A stretch of 64,000 nucleotides of DNA from positions 62,001 through 126,000 of the forward strand of contig CANLMQ010000008.1 of NCBI GenBank assembly GCA_947492175.1, in the 5' to 3' direction. Source of the DNA: an uncultured Draconibacterium sp. (GTDB lineage Bacteria > Bacteroidota > Bacteroidia > Bacteroidales > Prolixibacteraceae). Below, piece after piece: positions 42,996 through 52,510 of the stretch. Each line of letters starts with the position of its first letter. Position 1 is the first letter of the stretch. The notes beneath the pieces were generated by a model. It worked only from the letters and a program-made list of their open reading frames with translations. It was not told where the DNA came from and made no database searches. The position numbers and the translations under genes are program-made.

Positions 42996-45900
42996 ATGCG
43001 AAAAATTCTTTTTGTTTTTGCAATGTGTTTTGGACTGCTAAGCAGTGCACTTGCACAACAGACGGTGACAGGTACAGTCATCGGAGAAGACGGACTAACC
43101 CTTCCTGGGGTGTCTGTAGTTGAAAAAGGTACAAGTAATGGAACAATTACCGACATTGATGGTAAATATTCTATTACTGTACCCGCTGATGCGATTCTTG
43201 CGTTTTCATTTGTGGGAATGGAAGCACAGGAAATCGAAGTTGGCGGACGTTCTACAATTGATGTTACATTGGTAACAAGCGCAATTGGTTTAGATGAAGT
43301 TGTGGTAACAGCTTTAGGTATTAAACGCGAAGAAAAAACGCTAACCTATGCACAACAAACAGTTGCAGCTGATGAGCTGGTGAAATCGAAAGACATGAAC
43401 TTCGTTAACAGTTTGTCAGGTAAAGCTGCTGGGGTTGAGATCAAAAAAAGTAGTTCAGGAGCCGGTGGTTCAACCCGATTGGTACTTAGGGGAAGTAAAT
43501 CGTTAAGCGGCGACAGTGAGCCTTTATTTGTGATTGACGGTATTCCAATGGCGAACAACAAAGGCGGTCAGCCTGGTATGTGGGGAGGAACCGACGGAGG
43601 TGATGGTTTGTCTCAAATTAATCCAGAAGATATTGAAAGTATCAGTTTCCTGAAAGGATCGAATGCTGCAGTACTTTATGGTAGTCAGGGGGCTAATGGT
43701 GTTGTAGTTATTACAACCAAATCTGGTAAAGCAGGCAAAGCAAGAGTTAGTATTAACTCTGGTGTTACTTTTGAAGATGTAATGAAAATGCCAGAACTTC
43801 AGTACAATTATGGTGCAGAAGGTGGTGCTAAAGAAAGCTGGTCTACAACATCGGGTAATTACGATGATAAATTTGTTGAAGATTTCTTCGAAACCGGTGT
43901 AAACTTTCTGAATTCTGTTACAATAAGTGGTGGAAATGAAAGAACTACAGCTTATTTCTCATATGCAAATACTTCGTCAACTGGTATCACTCCGGAAAAC
44001 AGGTACGAAAAAAACAATGTTACATTCAAGCAATCAACCAAATTGTTCAACGATAAAGTGCTTGTTTCTTCAAATGTAATGTTAGCAAATGAGTTAACAG
44101 AAAACAGAAATCCTGCGGGTTATTATTTGAACCCGTTAACCGGTTTATACATGTTCCCACGTAATGGCATTGATGGTAATGGAATGGATTATTACAAAGC
44201 AAACTACGAATATTTTTTGGCTTCAAGGAATATGATGTGGCAAAATTGGTTTGTTGATGACCACCACCAGTCAAATCCTTACTGGATTATTAATAAAGAA
44301 CCATCGGAGAATAAAACCAAACGTGTAATTGCTAACCTTTCATTATCGTGGGATATTACAGAACATTTAAATTTTGGTGTTCGCGGAAACTACGATTATG
44401 CAGACAGACAACGTGAGCAAAAGCACTTTGCTGGATCAAACGGAACGAATGTCCATGAGAACGGTCGTTGGGAATATTCAAACTATACCGACGAACTGAT
44501 TTATGCTGATGGTCTTTTAAAATATGATAATGAATTTGGTGATTTTACAGTAAATGCAGTTGCCGGTGCCAGTTACCAGAAAACTACTTATGGATTGGGA
44601 GTTTCGGTTAATACAAACACTGATGGTTTAATTTACCCAAATGAGTTTTTCTTCCAAAATATTCCAACCAATGTATTGGTAAACTCAACGCTAAGCAGCC
44701 GAAAAGTAAAACAAGCTTTATTTGCCAATGCTTCTGTTGGTTTTAAAGAAATGTTATTCTTGGATCTATCTGGTCGTAACGACTGGGCTTCGACTTTGGC
44801 CAAAACAGGTAACGATTCTTATTTTTATCCTGCAGTTGGATTAACTGCCATTGTTAGTGAAATGGCTGAAATGCCAGACTGGATTACATTTGGTAAAGTA
44901 CGTGCATCGCACACTACTGTTGCGAATGAGGTTCCGTTTAATAGAGTTGATCCGCAAAATACAATTAACGCTGGTGGTGGAGTTAACCGCAATACTACCA
45001 AGCCATTTACCGATTTGAAACCTGAAAAACTGAACAGTTTGGAAATTGGTACAGACTGGCGTTTCTTTGATGGTCGTTTGGGTTTTGATTTTACTTATTA
45101 CAATATCAATAGTAAGGATCAATTCCTGTCACTTACTGCTCCGTCAGGATCGGGTTATACAACTTACTTTATTAATGCCGGTGAAATTGTTAACAAGGGT
45201 ATTGAGCTTACTGTTGATGCTACTCCGGTGAAAAAAGGAAAATTAGCTTGGAAAACAGCTTTTAACTTCTCTAAAAATGACAATGAAATTGTTGAGTTAC
45301 ATCCCGATATATCGTTCTTGAATTTAGGTTCTTCAGAAGGTTATAGCGCCAGAATACAGGAAGGTGGATCAATTGGAGATCTTTATGTGTATAAATTCAG
45401 AAGAAACGAAGCGGGTAAAATTTTATTTGATGACAATGGTAAACCATTAAAAACTGCTAACCGTGAATTGATGGGTAACCTGGAACCCGACTGGAGTTTA
45501 GGTTGGAACAACTCAATAACATACGGCAATCTGGATTTTAGTTTCCTGATTAACGCTAAAATTGGTGGAAAAGCATTTAGTCAGACCGAATCGATGTTAG
45601 ATGGAGCTGGTGTATCACAGCGTTCAGGTGAAGCACGTGATTTAGGTTACGTTGAAGTTGACGGCGTAGTTGAATCTTCAGGTGCAGCTGTAACACAAGT
45701 TGATCCGGAAACCTGGTACCGTGCAATTGGAGACAGAAATGGAGTTGGTGAGCCTTATGTATATAATCGTACCAATGTACGTTTGGGACAGTTTGCTCTG
45801 TCGTATAACTTCAATTTGACAAAAGTAAATCTTCCAATTGATGCATTAACCTGCTCATTGGTAGGACAGAACTTATTCTTTATTTATTTGGATGCTCCAT

Positions 45901-46007
45901 TTGATCCTGAATTGGCAATGAGTACCAATAGAAATGCACAGTCGTTGGATAACTTCAACTTGCCAACTACCAGAACAATTGGTTTCAATGTTAAATTAAC
46001 CTTTTAA
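42996..46007 (+). CDS. SusC/RagA TonB-linked outer-membrane transporter
   Basis: A 1003-residue SusC-type transporter without STN domain: signal peptide to 'ALAQ', carboxypeptidase-like domain 22-100 ('TVTGTVIGEDGLTLPGVSVVEKGTSNGTITDIDGKY'), plug with 'PLFVIDGIPM' and 'VLYGSQGANGVVVITTKSG', barrel ending in 'NVKLTF'. It is strikingly similar to the receptor at 37083 along the plug and barrel (for example 'NRNPAGYYLNPLTGLY' and 'QSLDNFNLP' in both), so they are recent-enough duplicates. It makes a transport pair with the SusD encoded 12 bp downstream and imports an unknown ligand with TonB energy. Confidence 0.95.
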   Translation: MRKILFVFAMCFGLLSSALAQQTVTGTVIGEDGLTLPGVSVVEKGTSNGTITDIDGKYSITVPADAILAFSFVGMEAQEIEVGGRSTIDVTLVTSAIGLDEVVVTALGIKREEKTLTYAQQTVAADELVKSKDMNFVNSLSGKAAGVEIKKSSSGAGGSTRLVLRGSKSLSGDSEPLFVIDGIPMANNKGGQPGMWGGTDGGDGLSQINPEDIESISFLKGSNAAVLYGSQGANGVVVITTKSGKAGKARVSINSGVTFEDVMKMPELQYNYGAEGGAKESWSTTSGNYDDKFVEDFFETGVNFLNSVTISGGNERTTAYFSYANTSSTGITPENRYEKNNVTFKQSTKLFNDKVLVSSNVMLANELTENRNPAGYYLNPLTGLYMFPRNGIDGNGMDYYKANYEYFLASRNMMWQNWFVDDHHQSNPYWIINKEPSENKTKRVIANLSLSWDITEHLNFGVRGNYDYADRQREQKHFAGSNGTNVHENGRWEYSNYTDELIYADGLLKYDNEFGDFTVNAVAGASYQKTTYGLGVSVNTNTDGLIYPNEFFFQNIPTNVLVNSTLSSRKVKQALFANASVGFKEMLFLDLSGRNDWASTLAKTGNDSYFYPAVGLTAIVSEMAEMPDWITFGKVRASHTTVANEVPFNRVDPQNTINAGGGVNRNTTKPFTDLKPEKLNSLEIGTDWRFFDGRLGFDFTYYNINSKDQFLSLTAPSGSGYTTYFINAGEIVNKGIELTVDATPVKKGKLAWKTAFNFSKNDNEIVELHPDISFLNLGSSEGYSARIQEGGSIGDLYVYKFRRNEAGKILFDDNGKPLKTANRELMGNLEPDWSLGWNNSITYGNLDFSFLINAKIGGKAFSQTESMLDGAGVSQRSGEARDLGYVEVDGVVESSGAAVTQVDPETWYRAIGDRNGVGEPYVYNRTNVRLGQFALSYNFNLTKVNLPIDALTCSLVGQNLFFIYLDAPFDPELAMSTNRNAQSLDNFNLPTTRTIGFNVKLTF

Positions 46008-46019
46008 TCCAGAGAAATT

Positions 46020-47618
46020 ATGAAAAAGATCATTTATATATTCATTACGATATTTGCACTCGTATTCAGTGCCTGTACCGATAATTTTGAAGAGATTAAT
46101 ACAAATCCGTATCAAATCTCTCAGGAGTCTTTGAAACAAGACTTTAACTACGTAGGTGCATATTTCCAGCCTATGTTTAGCAATATATTTGGTAACCAGG
46201 TTAACCACAACCTTGTTAACGAATCGTTTGTTCGTCATTTAGCTACCCCAACACCTTTTGTGGGAGGGGTGAACAATACTACTTATTATATTCGTTGGAA
46301 CGGCTATTGGAACCGTATTTACAATAATATTTTTGCTCCTGGCCGACAAGTAATTCAAATTGCGGAGAATGACAAATTTGACGGATATGAAGTATTTATT
46401 GCCTGGGCAGATTTGATCCGTATAATTGGTGCAACTCGTTTGTCAGCATACCACGGGCCTATTATTTATTCGGATTACGGTTCAACAAGTACTGAAATTA
46501 TGTATGATAGTGAAGCAACATTATACAATACATGGTTTTCTGAATTGGATGATATTTTGGCTGTTTTTAAAGCAAATACTTCTTATGCCGGATTGAAAAA
46601 ATTCGATGCTACTTATAATGGAAAAATTGATCAATGGATTAAGTTCACTAATAGTATGCGTTTGCGCTTGGCAATGCGTATTTCAAAAGTGGCTCCTGAT
46701 TTAGCCAAGGCACAGGGAGAGAAAGCAATTGCTGATGACGGTGGTTTGATTTTAGCAAATGCTGATAATATGATGGTTTCATTGTATGGGGCTTATTTCC
46801 ATCCAGCACAAATCTGTTTTTCCTGGAACGATACACGCATGAGCGCAACTATGGAATCAGTTCTGATTGGGTACAAAGATGGTCGTATTGCAAAATACTT
46901 CGATCCTGTAGCCGATGCATCATTGGTAACCGATCATCCGGATTATCCATACAAAGGAATCAGAAATGGTGCATACCTGGTTGCGAAAGATGATCATACT
47001 TCTTATTCAACTATCAGCTCTGATTTTAAAGATGCAACGGATCGTCGTTTATTTACGGCATGTGAAACACACTTTTTGCTTGCAGAAGCAGCATTAAGAG
47101 AATGGGAAGGTGCAGGAAATGCGCAAGATCATTATGAAGAAGGAGTACGTGCTTCTTTCTCAGAATGGAGTGCCGGTGGTGTTGATACTTATTTGCAGGA
47201 TGATACAAGCGTGCCAATTGATTATAACGATGTTGTATATGATGGTATTGAGGATGGTGCTGTAAACGATTTCCAGACACGTATGAGTATTACTATTAAG
47301 TGGGATGAGACTGCTGACAATGAAACAAAACTGGAAAGAATTATGACCCAGAAATGGATCGCGGGTTATATGAATACAGTTGAAACCTGGGTCGATCATC
47401 GCAGAACAGACTATCCTAAACTTCCTTTTAACTATCAAAACGATAGTAACTCAGATTGGGGAGTTATCGCAGCCGACGACTTCTTAAGAAGAATGCCTTT
47501 CATTCAGGGAGAAAGAGACAATAACCCAACAGGTGTTGCAGATGCAACTTCAAAATTGGGTGGACCTGATGAAATTGGTACTCGCCTATGGTGGGATACA
47601 GGTGGTTCAAATTTCTAA
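46020..47618 (+). CDS. SusD/RagB family nutrient-binding lipoprotein (SusD-2 type)
   Basis: A 532-residue surface lipoprotein, lipid-attachment Cys19 ('LVFSACTDNFEEINTNP'). The sequence 'WNGYWNRIYNNIFAPGRQVIQIAEN', 'YEVFIAWADLIRIIGATRLSAYHGPIIYSDYG' and 'KWIAGYMNTVETWVDHRRTDYPKL' fits the SusD-2 subfamily more than classic starch-type SusD. It forms the lid of the SusC barrel and captures ligand. Follows susC by 12 bp and ends in a strong terminator. Confidence 0.94.
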   Translation: MKKIIYIFITIFALVFSACTDNFEEINTNPYQISQESLKQDFNYVGAYFQPMFSNIFGNQVNHNLVNESFVRHLATPTPFVGGVNNTTYYIRWNGYWNRIYNNIFAPGRQVIQIAENDKFDGYEVFIAWADLIRIIGATRLSAYHGPIIYSDYGSTSTEIMYDSEATLYNTWFSELDDILAVFKANTSYAGLKKFDATYNGKIDQWIKFTNSMRLRLAMRISKVAPDLAKAQGEKAIADDGGLILANADNMMVSLYGAYFHPAQICFSWNDTRMSATMESVLIGYKDGRIAKYFDPVADASLVTDHPDYPYKGIRNGAYLVAKDDHTSYSTISSDFKDATDRRLFTACETHFLLAEAALREWEGAGNAQDHYEEGVRASFSEWSAGGVDTYLQDDTSVPIDYNDVVYDGIEDGAVNDFQTRMSITIKWDETADNETKLERIMTQKWIAGYMNTVETWVDHRRTDYPKLPFNYQNDSNSDWGVIAADDFLRRMPFIQGERDNNPTGVADATSKLGGPDEIGTRLWWDTGGSNF

Positions 47619-47643
47619 AATCTGATTTTTAATTAGTATATTT

Positions 47644-47675
47644 AAGGCCGTCCGGTATAAGGGCGGCCTTTTTTT
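47644..47675 (+). terminator. Intrinsic terminator after susD
   Basis: 10-bp GC-rich stem (AAGGCCGTCC / GGGCGGCCTT, 47644-47653 with 47661-47670), 7-nt loop, then T7. It separates the susCD unit from the two secreted-protein genes. Confidence 0.9.
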
Positions 47676-47752
47676 ATTCCTTTATTAATTCGTTCTCTCA
47701 CTTTCTATTCGTTTTTCTGAAATTTTACTTTTCATTTACCTAAATCTAAACT

Positions 47753-50425
47753 ATGAAACTAAAAGAAAAATTATTAGACCTTACCCTCGTTTCTTTAATT
47801 ATAGTAATCAGTTTCACCTATTCTTTGGGGCAATCTCTGTCAGATTTTGGTGTCAAGACTCCTGAGAAAAAGACCAATGTGATGGAAAACAGAATTCAAT
47901 TTAACGGTTATACAAATCACTGGCAAAATAACTTTACCCAATGGCACAGATATGGTAATCTGTTTAAAACAGCAACAACTGATATCCGGCCAACCATTTT
48001 TCAAAGTAAGATTGATGCAGCAGATGACCTTCAAATTCCCGGGCTCTTGTTACAGGAAAGATTTGTATCTGCTCTTTTCTCAAGTTCATATGAATTACTA
48101 AACAATCCTGCAACTGAGCAGCTGGATGCTAAACTAAAAAATGGAAATGTTTTAGTGACGGTTTCTCCCGAATCGGAACTTGGAAAAGAATTGGAAGAAA
48201 AAGCTGGTGATATTTTTACCTGGACAAATGCATTAAAAAGTTATCAGTTTGGCGCTACCGATTTTATGCCCGTTAAAGCTTTTGTTTTGGAACATAAGGA
48301 ACAAAGGCTGTTTGTAATTTCGTCTGCTGATGAAACAAAAATCGAACAGCTCCTAGAACACATAAACAACACAAAAGATATTCTAACCAACTACCAGTTG
48401 AAAAAGGGGTGGTTCGGAGCCTCAACCTTATTAAAAAGCGTTACTTGTACCCCAGGTCATCCGATCGAACTGATTGGAAAAGGAATGAACGAAGGAAATT
48501 CGTGGTTTATTTTTGATGGTTACATGGATTTTCTTGCACAAAAAGAAATAAAAGACTGGGTAAAATCGGTGGATTTGCCGGTGGTTGCAAATGTAGGTTT
48601 TTCGCCCATTTATGGCTGTAAAAATTACAATGGACTACAAGTACAGGATATGGCAACCAAACAGGCTTGGATTGATTTTGCCCATAATAAAGGAGGTTAT
48701 GCTTTTCGGCCGGTTTATGATCCTGAAAGCGATGCATTTGATTTTGACGGTTACTTTGCAGTGGAAGGAAACAAGACTCAAATAGACAACGAAAATGTGC
48801 CATTCATAAATAAAACAGGTTCGTTAAGTGGTAATTTAACTTCTTCAATGGTTTTATTTCTTGAAAAGGGTAAAGCACTAACCGATGAAGCCATTTGGGA
48901 TGCCATATTGAATAGAAAAGCGGTGGCTGTTTTTGAAAAAGCACAGTTAATGGGGCCCGACAAGTTCAGAAATGCCCTGCAATTATTGTATCTGGATAAA
49001 TATTATTTAGAAAACTATTTTGGCGATAATATTGATATTGAAGCAAAAGTTGAAGGTTACGAGATTGTGATGAATCTAAAAGACTATTCAGCAAATGCCC
49101 TTGAAGGAAGCCTGGATTTTACATGTGCAAATGGAGTTGAAGTTGAAAAAGGATTTTCCGGTAATATTAGTCTTGAACCAGGAGAAGTAAAAGAGTTTCG
49201 GATTCCCCTTGTTATTTCAAAGGAGGCAATGGGAAAAACTACGCCTGTTGCCATTCATTTTACTTCCGACAAAATAAAAAAGAGTACAGTTGCCATGCTT
49301 GATTTGCCACCTGCAATCTCAGTACATCAATTACTTTATGGCCATGCCGGGAATATACATTTTCCGGTAACGATTCATAATTTTTCGGATAAAATGGAAA
49401 TTCCGGTAAGTGTTGAGGTGTATAAAAAGACAAATTCCGGGAAAAGTCTATTAAAACAAACCAAAAATATTGAAGTAGCAACTTCAAAACACAAACAAGT
49501 TGATTTTGATTTGGAGTTGGAAGCCGGAGATTACACGGTTGTTACAAAAACTTTGGGATTAACAGCAAGAAGTCAGGTGGGTGTTGGAAATGCCAAAGGC
49601 AAAAATTATGTATATGAAGTAGATTTAAACAGCGACGGCGTTAACGAATACCGGATGGAAAACGATTCGGTTATGGTTACTTTGCTTCGCACAGGAGCAC
49701 GGGTTATCGAATACAAAGTAAAGAGTAGGGCCGACAATGTATTGTTTAAAATATGGCCCGAAAAAGCGGTTAACGATAAACGCCCCTTCCGCAAAAGGGC
49801 ATTTTACCCATTCGGAGGATTTGAGGATTTTTTAGGGCAGGCAAGTATGGAAACCCACCAGCTATACAATGCAAAGATAATCAGGAAAGAAGGAGATTTT
49901 GTGCGTGTAGAAATGGAGACCGATTACTTTGGAAATAGTTTAAAGAAAATATTTACATTGTATGGAAATTCTCCGCTGCTGGAAGTCCGTTTTGAACTTG
50001 ATTTTAAAAATCCTGAAGCGAATGTGCTAGGGCCACAACCTATTCTACATTTAGGAAAAGAACATGGAACCGAGGATGTATTTACGGTTCCAACTACCGA
50101 TGGATTAAAAGAGTACCGAATGCTGCCGGAAAAATATTATGGTCAGGCAATTGAAGTACAGGAAGGATGGAATGCCGGTTACGATACCAGCGAAGACATA
50201 ACGTTTGTTGGAGCTTTTCCTGTTAAACAACCACTTTTTTTACATATGTGGATGAATCATCCGCGTAATACAGATGCCCCTCATTACTATGTTGAATTCC
50301 AGCCATGGACACCAATTATACAGAAAACAACCATGTACTTTTCCTACTACTTGTGGGGAAGTGGTGGTGCCTGGGAAAACGGCGTGTCGGAATTACGAAA
50401 ACGAAACTTAATTACAACCCGATAA
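47753..50425 (+). CDS. Large secreted protein of unknown function (890 aa)
   Basis: I do not recognise the family. An N-terminal hydrophobic segment (to about residue 26, 'SFTYSLGQ') is a signal peptide. Residues about 230-420 look alpha/beta ('LIGKGMNEGNSWFIFDGYMDFLAQKEIKDWVKSVDLPVVANVGF'). 'LTDEAIWDAILNRKAVAVFEKA' recalls the end of PHP-type hydrolases, weakly. Residues 430-620 look like two Ig-like sandwiches. The last 250 ('VYEVDLNSDGVNEYRMENDSVMVTLLRTGARVIEY', 'FGGFEDFLGQ', 'FLHMWMNHPRNTDAPHYYVEFQPW') look like a mutarotase-like beta-sandwich often found in carbohydrate-active enzymes. It lies after the SusCD terminator and 12 bp before the next unknown secreted protein. Confidence 0.7.
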   Translation: MKLKEKLLDLTLVSLIIVISFTYSLGQSLSDFGVKTPEKKTNVMENRIQFNGYTNHWQNNFTQWHRYGNLFKTATTDIRPTIFQSKIDAADDLQIPGLLLQERFVSALFSSSYELLNNPATEQLDAKLKNGNVLVTVSPESELGKELEEKAGDIFTWTNALKSYQFGATDFMPVKAFVLEHKEQRLFVISSADETKIEQLLEHINNTKDILTNYQLKKGWFGASTLLKSVTCTPGHPIELIGKGMNEGNSWFIFDGYMDFLAQKEIKDWVKSVDLPVVANVGFSPIYGCKNYNGLQVQDMATKQAWIDFAHNKGGYAFRPVYDPESDAFDFDGYFAVEGNKTQIDNENVPFINKTGSLSGNLTSSMVLFLEKGKALTDEAIWDAILNRKAVAVFEKAQLMGPDKFRNALQLLYLDKYYLENYFGDNIDIEAKVEGYEIVMNLKDYSANALEGSLDFTCANGVEVEKGFSGNISLEPGEVKEFRIPLVISKEAMGKTTPVAIHFTSDKIKKSTVAMLDLPPAISVHQLLYGHAGNIHFPVTIHNFSDKMEIPVSVEVYKKTNSGKSLLKQTKNIEVATSKHKQVDFDLELEAGDYTVVTKTLGLTARSQVGVGNAKGKNYVYEVDLNSDGVNEYRMENDSVMVTLLRTGARVIEYKVKSRADNVLFKIWPEKAVNDKRPFRKRAFYPFGGFEDFLGQASMETHQLYNAKIIRKEGDFVRVEMETDYFGNSLKKIFTLYGNSPLLEVRFELDFKNPEANVLGPQPILHLGKEHGTEDVFTVPTTDGLKEYRMLPEKYYGQAIEVQEGWNAGYDTSEDITFVGAFPVKQPLFLHMWMNHPRNTDAPHYYVEFQPWTPIIQKTTMYFSYYLWGSGGAWENGVSELRKRNLITTR

Positions 50426-50436
50426 AAAACTATACT

Positions 50437-52254
50437 ATGAATGTACCAATAAGAACAACGCTTGTTTTTATTTTTCTTTGTTCTGTAATTTTTGGAGAAG
50501 CAAAGGAAAAACAAGAAGCGCTAAAAATTTCAGACATCGAATTGGGATATCCGGTTCCGGCCATTCCTTTTTATCATTTTAAAGCTCATCTCGAATTGGC
50601 TGAAGCATCGATAATTGAAGTTGAGGTAGCGGTTAACGGAAAGAATATACGTTTTGTAAATCTTTATCGTGGCGATGTTATTGAAGATGAGAATAAACCG
50701 GCAATGACGCATCGTCCTCCGTCAGGGTACGCACTATCGCAGGATAATACGCTGTACAAAACACCTCTGATTACCGGGTGGTTAAAATGGCAACCCGGCG
50801 AGGAATATCAGATTGATGTTACTGTTCGTTTAAAACAGTCGGCCAAACCTTCTGAAGATGATAAGTTTGTTACAGCTACCGTAAAACTGAAAGCTCCGGA
50901 AGGAGTGGATGTTTTTGATACCGACTGGAAAAGTTATAAATCAATAGTTTTAAGCGAAACGGCTGGTATTGAAAGGAAGAAGGAACCAGTTGAGGTTTTA
51001 CTCCCGTTTTACCCCGATGAAGCAAATGATCTGAAACGAGAAATCCGGGTGATAGCGGTTAATCCAAACGATTATTCCTTAACCGAAGTTCCCTGCCAGG
51101 TATTCGATATTCAGAAATATTCTGTAGAAGATGATCTGGCTCCGATAGAGGAGGGGCAGCCCAAAAGACATATTCCGCTTTGGATGCCAACAGTTACCTG
51201 TAAATTGGCTTTTCTTGCAGATGTGCCGGCAAAAAGCAGCCAGGTTTATCTGGTTTATTACAACAACGAAAAAGCCATGGCAAAAACATGGCAAACCGAT
51301 CTGCGTGTTCAGGGTGAATTGCCGGGATTAAATATCGATAACAAGTATTTTACTGCCGTGTTGCATCCAAATTCGGGGCATCTCGACCAGCTAACCTTAA
51401 AAACAAAACCGGGGAATCCATTATTTCATCGTATGGAAACCAATGGTGCTATTCATTGGAATCCCGGCATTTATGTGCCTCCGCGTGCGTGGACGCACAC
51501 TGCCGACTGGAAACACGACCAGAACATGCACTCTGTCTCAGGGCCTGTAATGGCAACCAGCGAGGTTTGGGGAAATTTACGCGAAATGCCTGAAGTTGAT
51601 GCTTCTGTTCGATACCGGTTTTATCCGGGAGTACCGTATTTTATCAGCACTACCAATATGCGAATTAATGAAACGGTACAAACCATTGCTCTGCGTAATG
51701 CCGAGATTGTATTTAAACGTGAGCTGATGACACATGCTGCCTGGTATGATGTAATAAGGGATGAAGTAATTACCTACGATGTAGCAAATATGGCCGATTT
51801 AACGGATTTGAAGATGGAAGCCGATGTTCCGTGGATTACGTTTTATAACAAGGAAACCGGTATTGGTTTTGCCGGAATTCAGTTGGAGTATGCAAATGCA
51901 TCGCTGGAATCAAGCTCAAGACTGTTAAATCCTTATTTCTATATTACCGGTGGCCCTTGGATTTATTGGGCACGTGCACTGTCTTTAAGTTTTTTGGCTT
52001 CGAATATGCAACAGGTAATTCCGGCAATGAAAGGTAGTATGTTTACCGAAAAATGGGCTTACCTGGTTTACGAAACCGATAAAGAGATCCCCTATAAAAA
52101 AGTACTTGAGTGGAAAGACCAACTAACCAATCCTCTGCGGATTCAATTGGTGGAGGAAGTGGACGAAAGGGTTTCCAAATCGCTGATTGAGATTTTTATG
52201 GATGAAGGGAAAAGCGGCTGGGAAGAAAGAGATACTGGTAAGCATGGGCATTAA
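50437..52254 (+). CDS. Secreted protein of unknown function, putative carbohydrate-active (605 aa)
   Basis: Signal peptide (1-22, 'VIFGEAKE'). I do not recognise the family. The N-terminal half is beta-rich, with 'EVEVAVNGKNIRFVNLYRGDVI' and 'PVEVLLPFYPDEANDL'. From about 300 the sequence 'IDNKYFTAVLHPNSGHLDQLTLKTKPGNPLFHRMETNGAIHWNPGIY' resembles the large beta-supersandwich of polysaccharide lyases and mutarotase-like proteins. Several exposed His/Trp clusters ('RAWTHTADWKHDQNMH', 'MTHAAWYDVI') could line an active site (inference). The frame is open upstream to 50305 inside the previous gene; ATG 50437 gives the signal peptide and a 12-bp gap, so the two genes form one operon. Confidence 0.72.
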   Translation: MNVPIRTTLVFIFLCSVIFGEAKEKQEALKISDIELGYPVPAIPFYHFKAHLELAEASIIEVEVAVNGKNIRFVNLYRGDVIEDENKPAMTHRPPSGYALSQDNTLYKTPLITGWLKWQPGEEYQIDVTVRLKQSAKPSEDDKFVTATVKLKAPEGVDVFDTDWKSYKSIVLSETAGIERKKEPVEVLLPFYPDEANDLKREIRVIAVNPNDYSLTEVPCQVFDIQKYSVEDDLAPIEEGQPKRHIPLWMPTVTCKLAFLADVPAKSSQVYLVYYNNEKAMAKTWQTDLRVQGELPGLNIDNKYFTAVLHPNSGHLDQLTLKTKPGNPLFHRMETNGAIHWNPGIYVPPRAWTHTADWKHDQNMHSVSGPVMATSEVWGNLREMPEVDASVRYRFYPGVPYFISTTNMRINETVQTIALRNAEIVFKRELMTHAAWYDVIRDEVITYDVANMADLTDLKMEADVPWITFYNKETGIGFAGIQLEYANASLESSSRLLNPYFYITGGPWIYWARALSLSFLASNMQQVIPAMKGSMFTEKWAYLVYETDKEIPYKKVLEWKDQLTNPLRIQLVEEVDERVSKSLIEIFMDEGKSGWEERDTGKHGH

Positions 52255-52280
52255 ATACTATAAATGATAGATATAAAAAA

Positions 52281-52315
52281 TAAAGGGCAGCTCAATGGCT
52301 GTCCTTTATTTTTTT
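52281..52315 (+). terminator. Intrinsic terminator after the secreted-protein pair
   Basis: Stem AAAGGGCAGC / GCTGTCCTTT with a TCAATG loop and a T-rich tail, 27 bp after the stop codon. Confidence 0.88.
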
Positions 52316-52510
52316 GACAGTATATATTTAAACATTCAATTGTTCTTCGGAGTCGGCATTTATTTTTATTTAGATCTTGATTTTATTCCCTAATGGTTAA
52401 CATATTTTAAATATCAGATTTATTTTATCTATATTCGTTTTAATATTCAATAAATATTATCATCAGAATATGCTTCTAATTGAATAAAAATCAAACCAAA
52501 AACTAATTTT

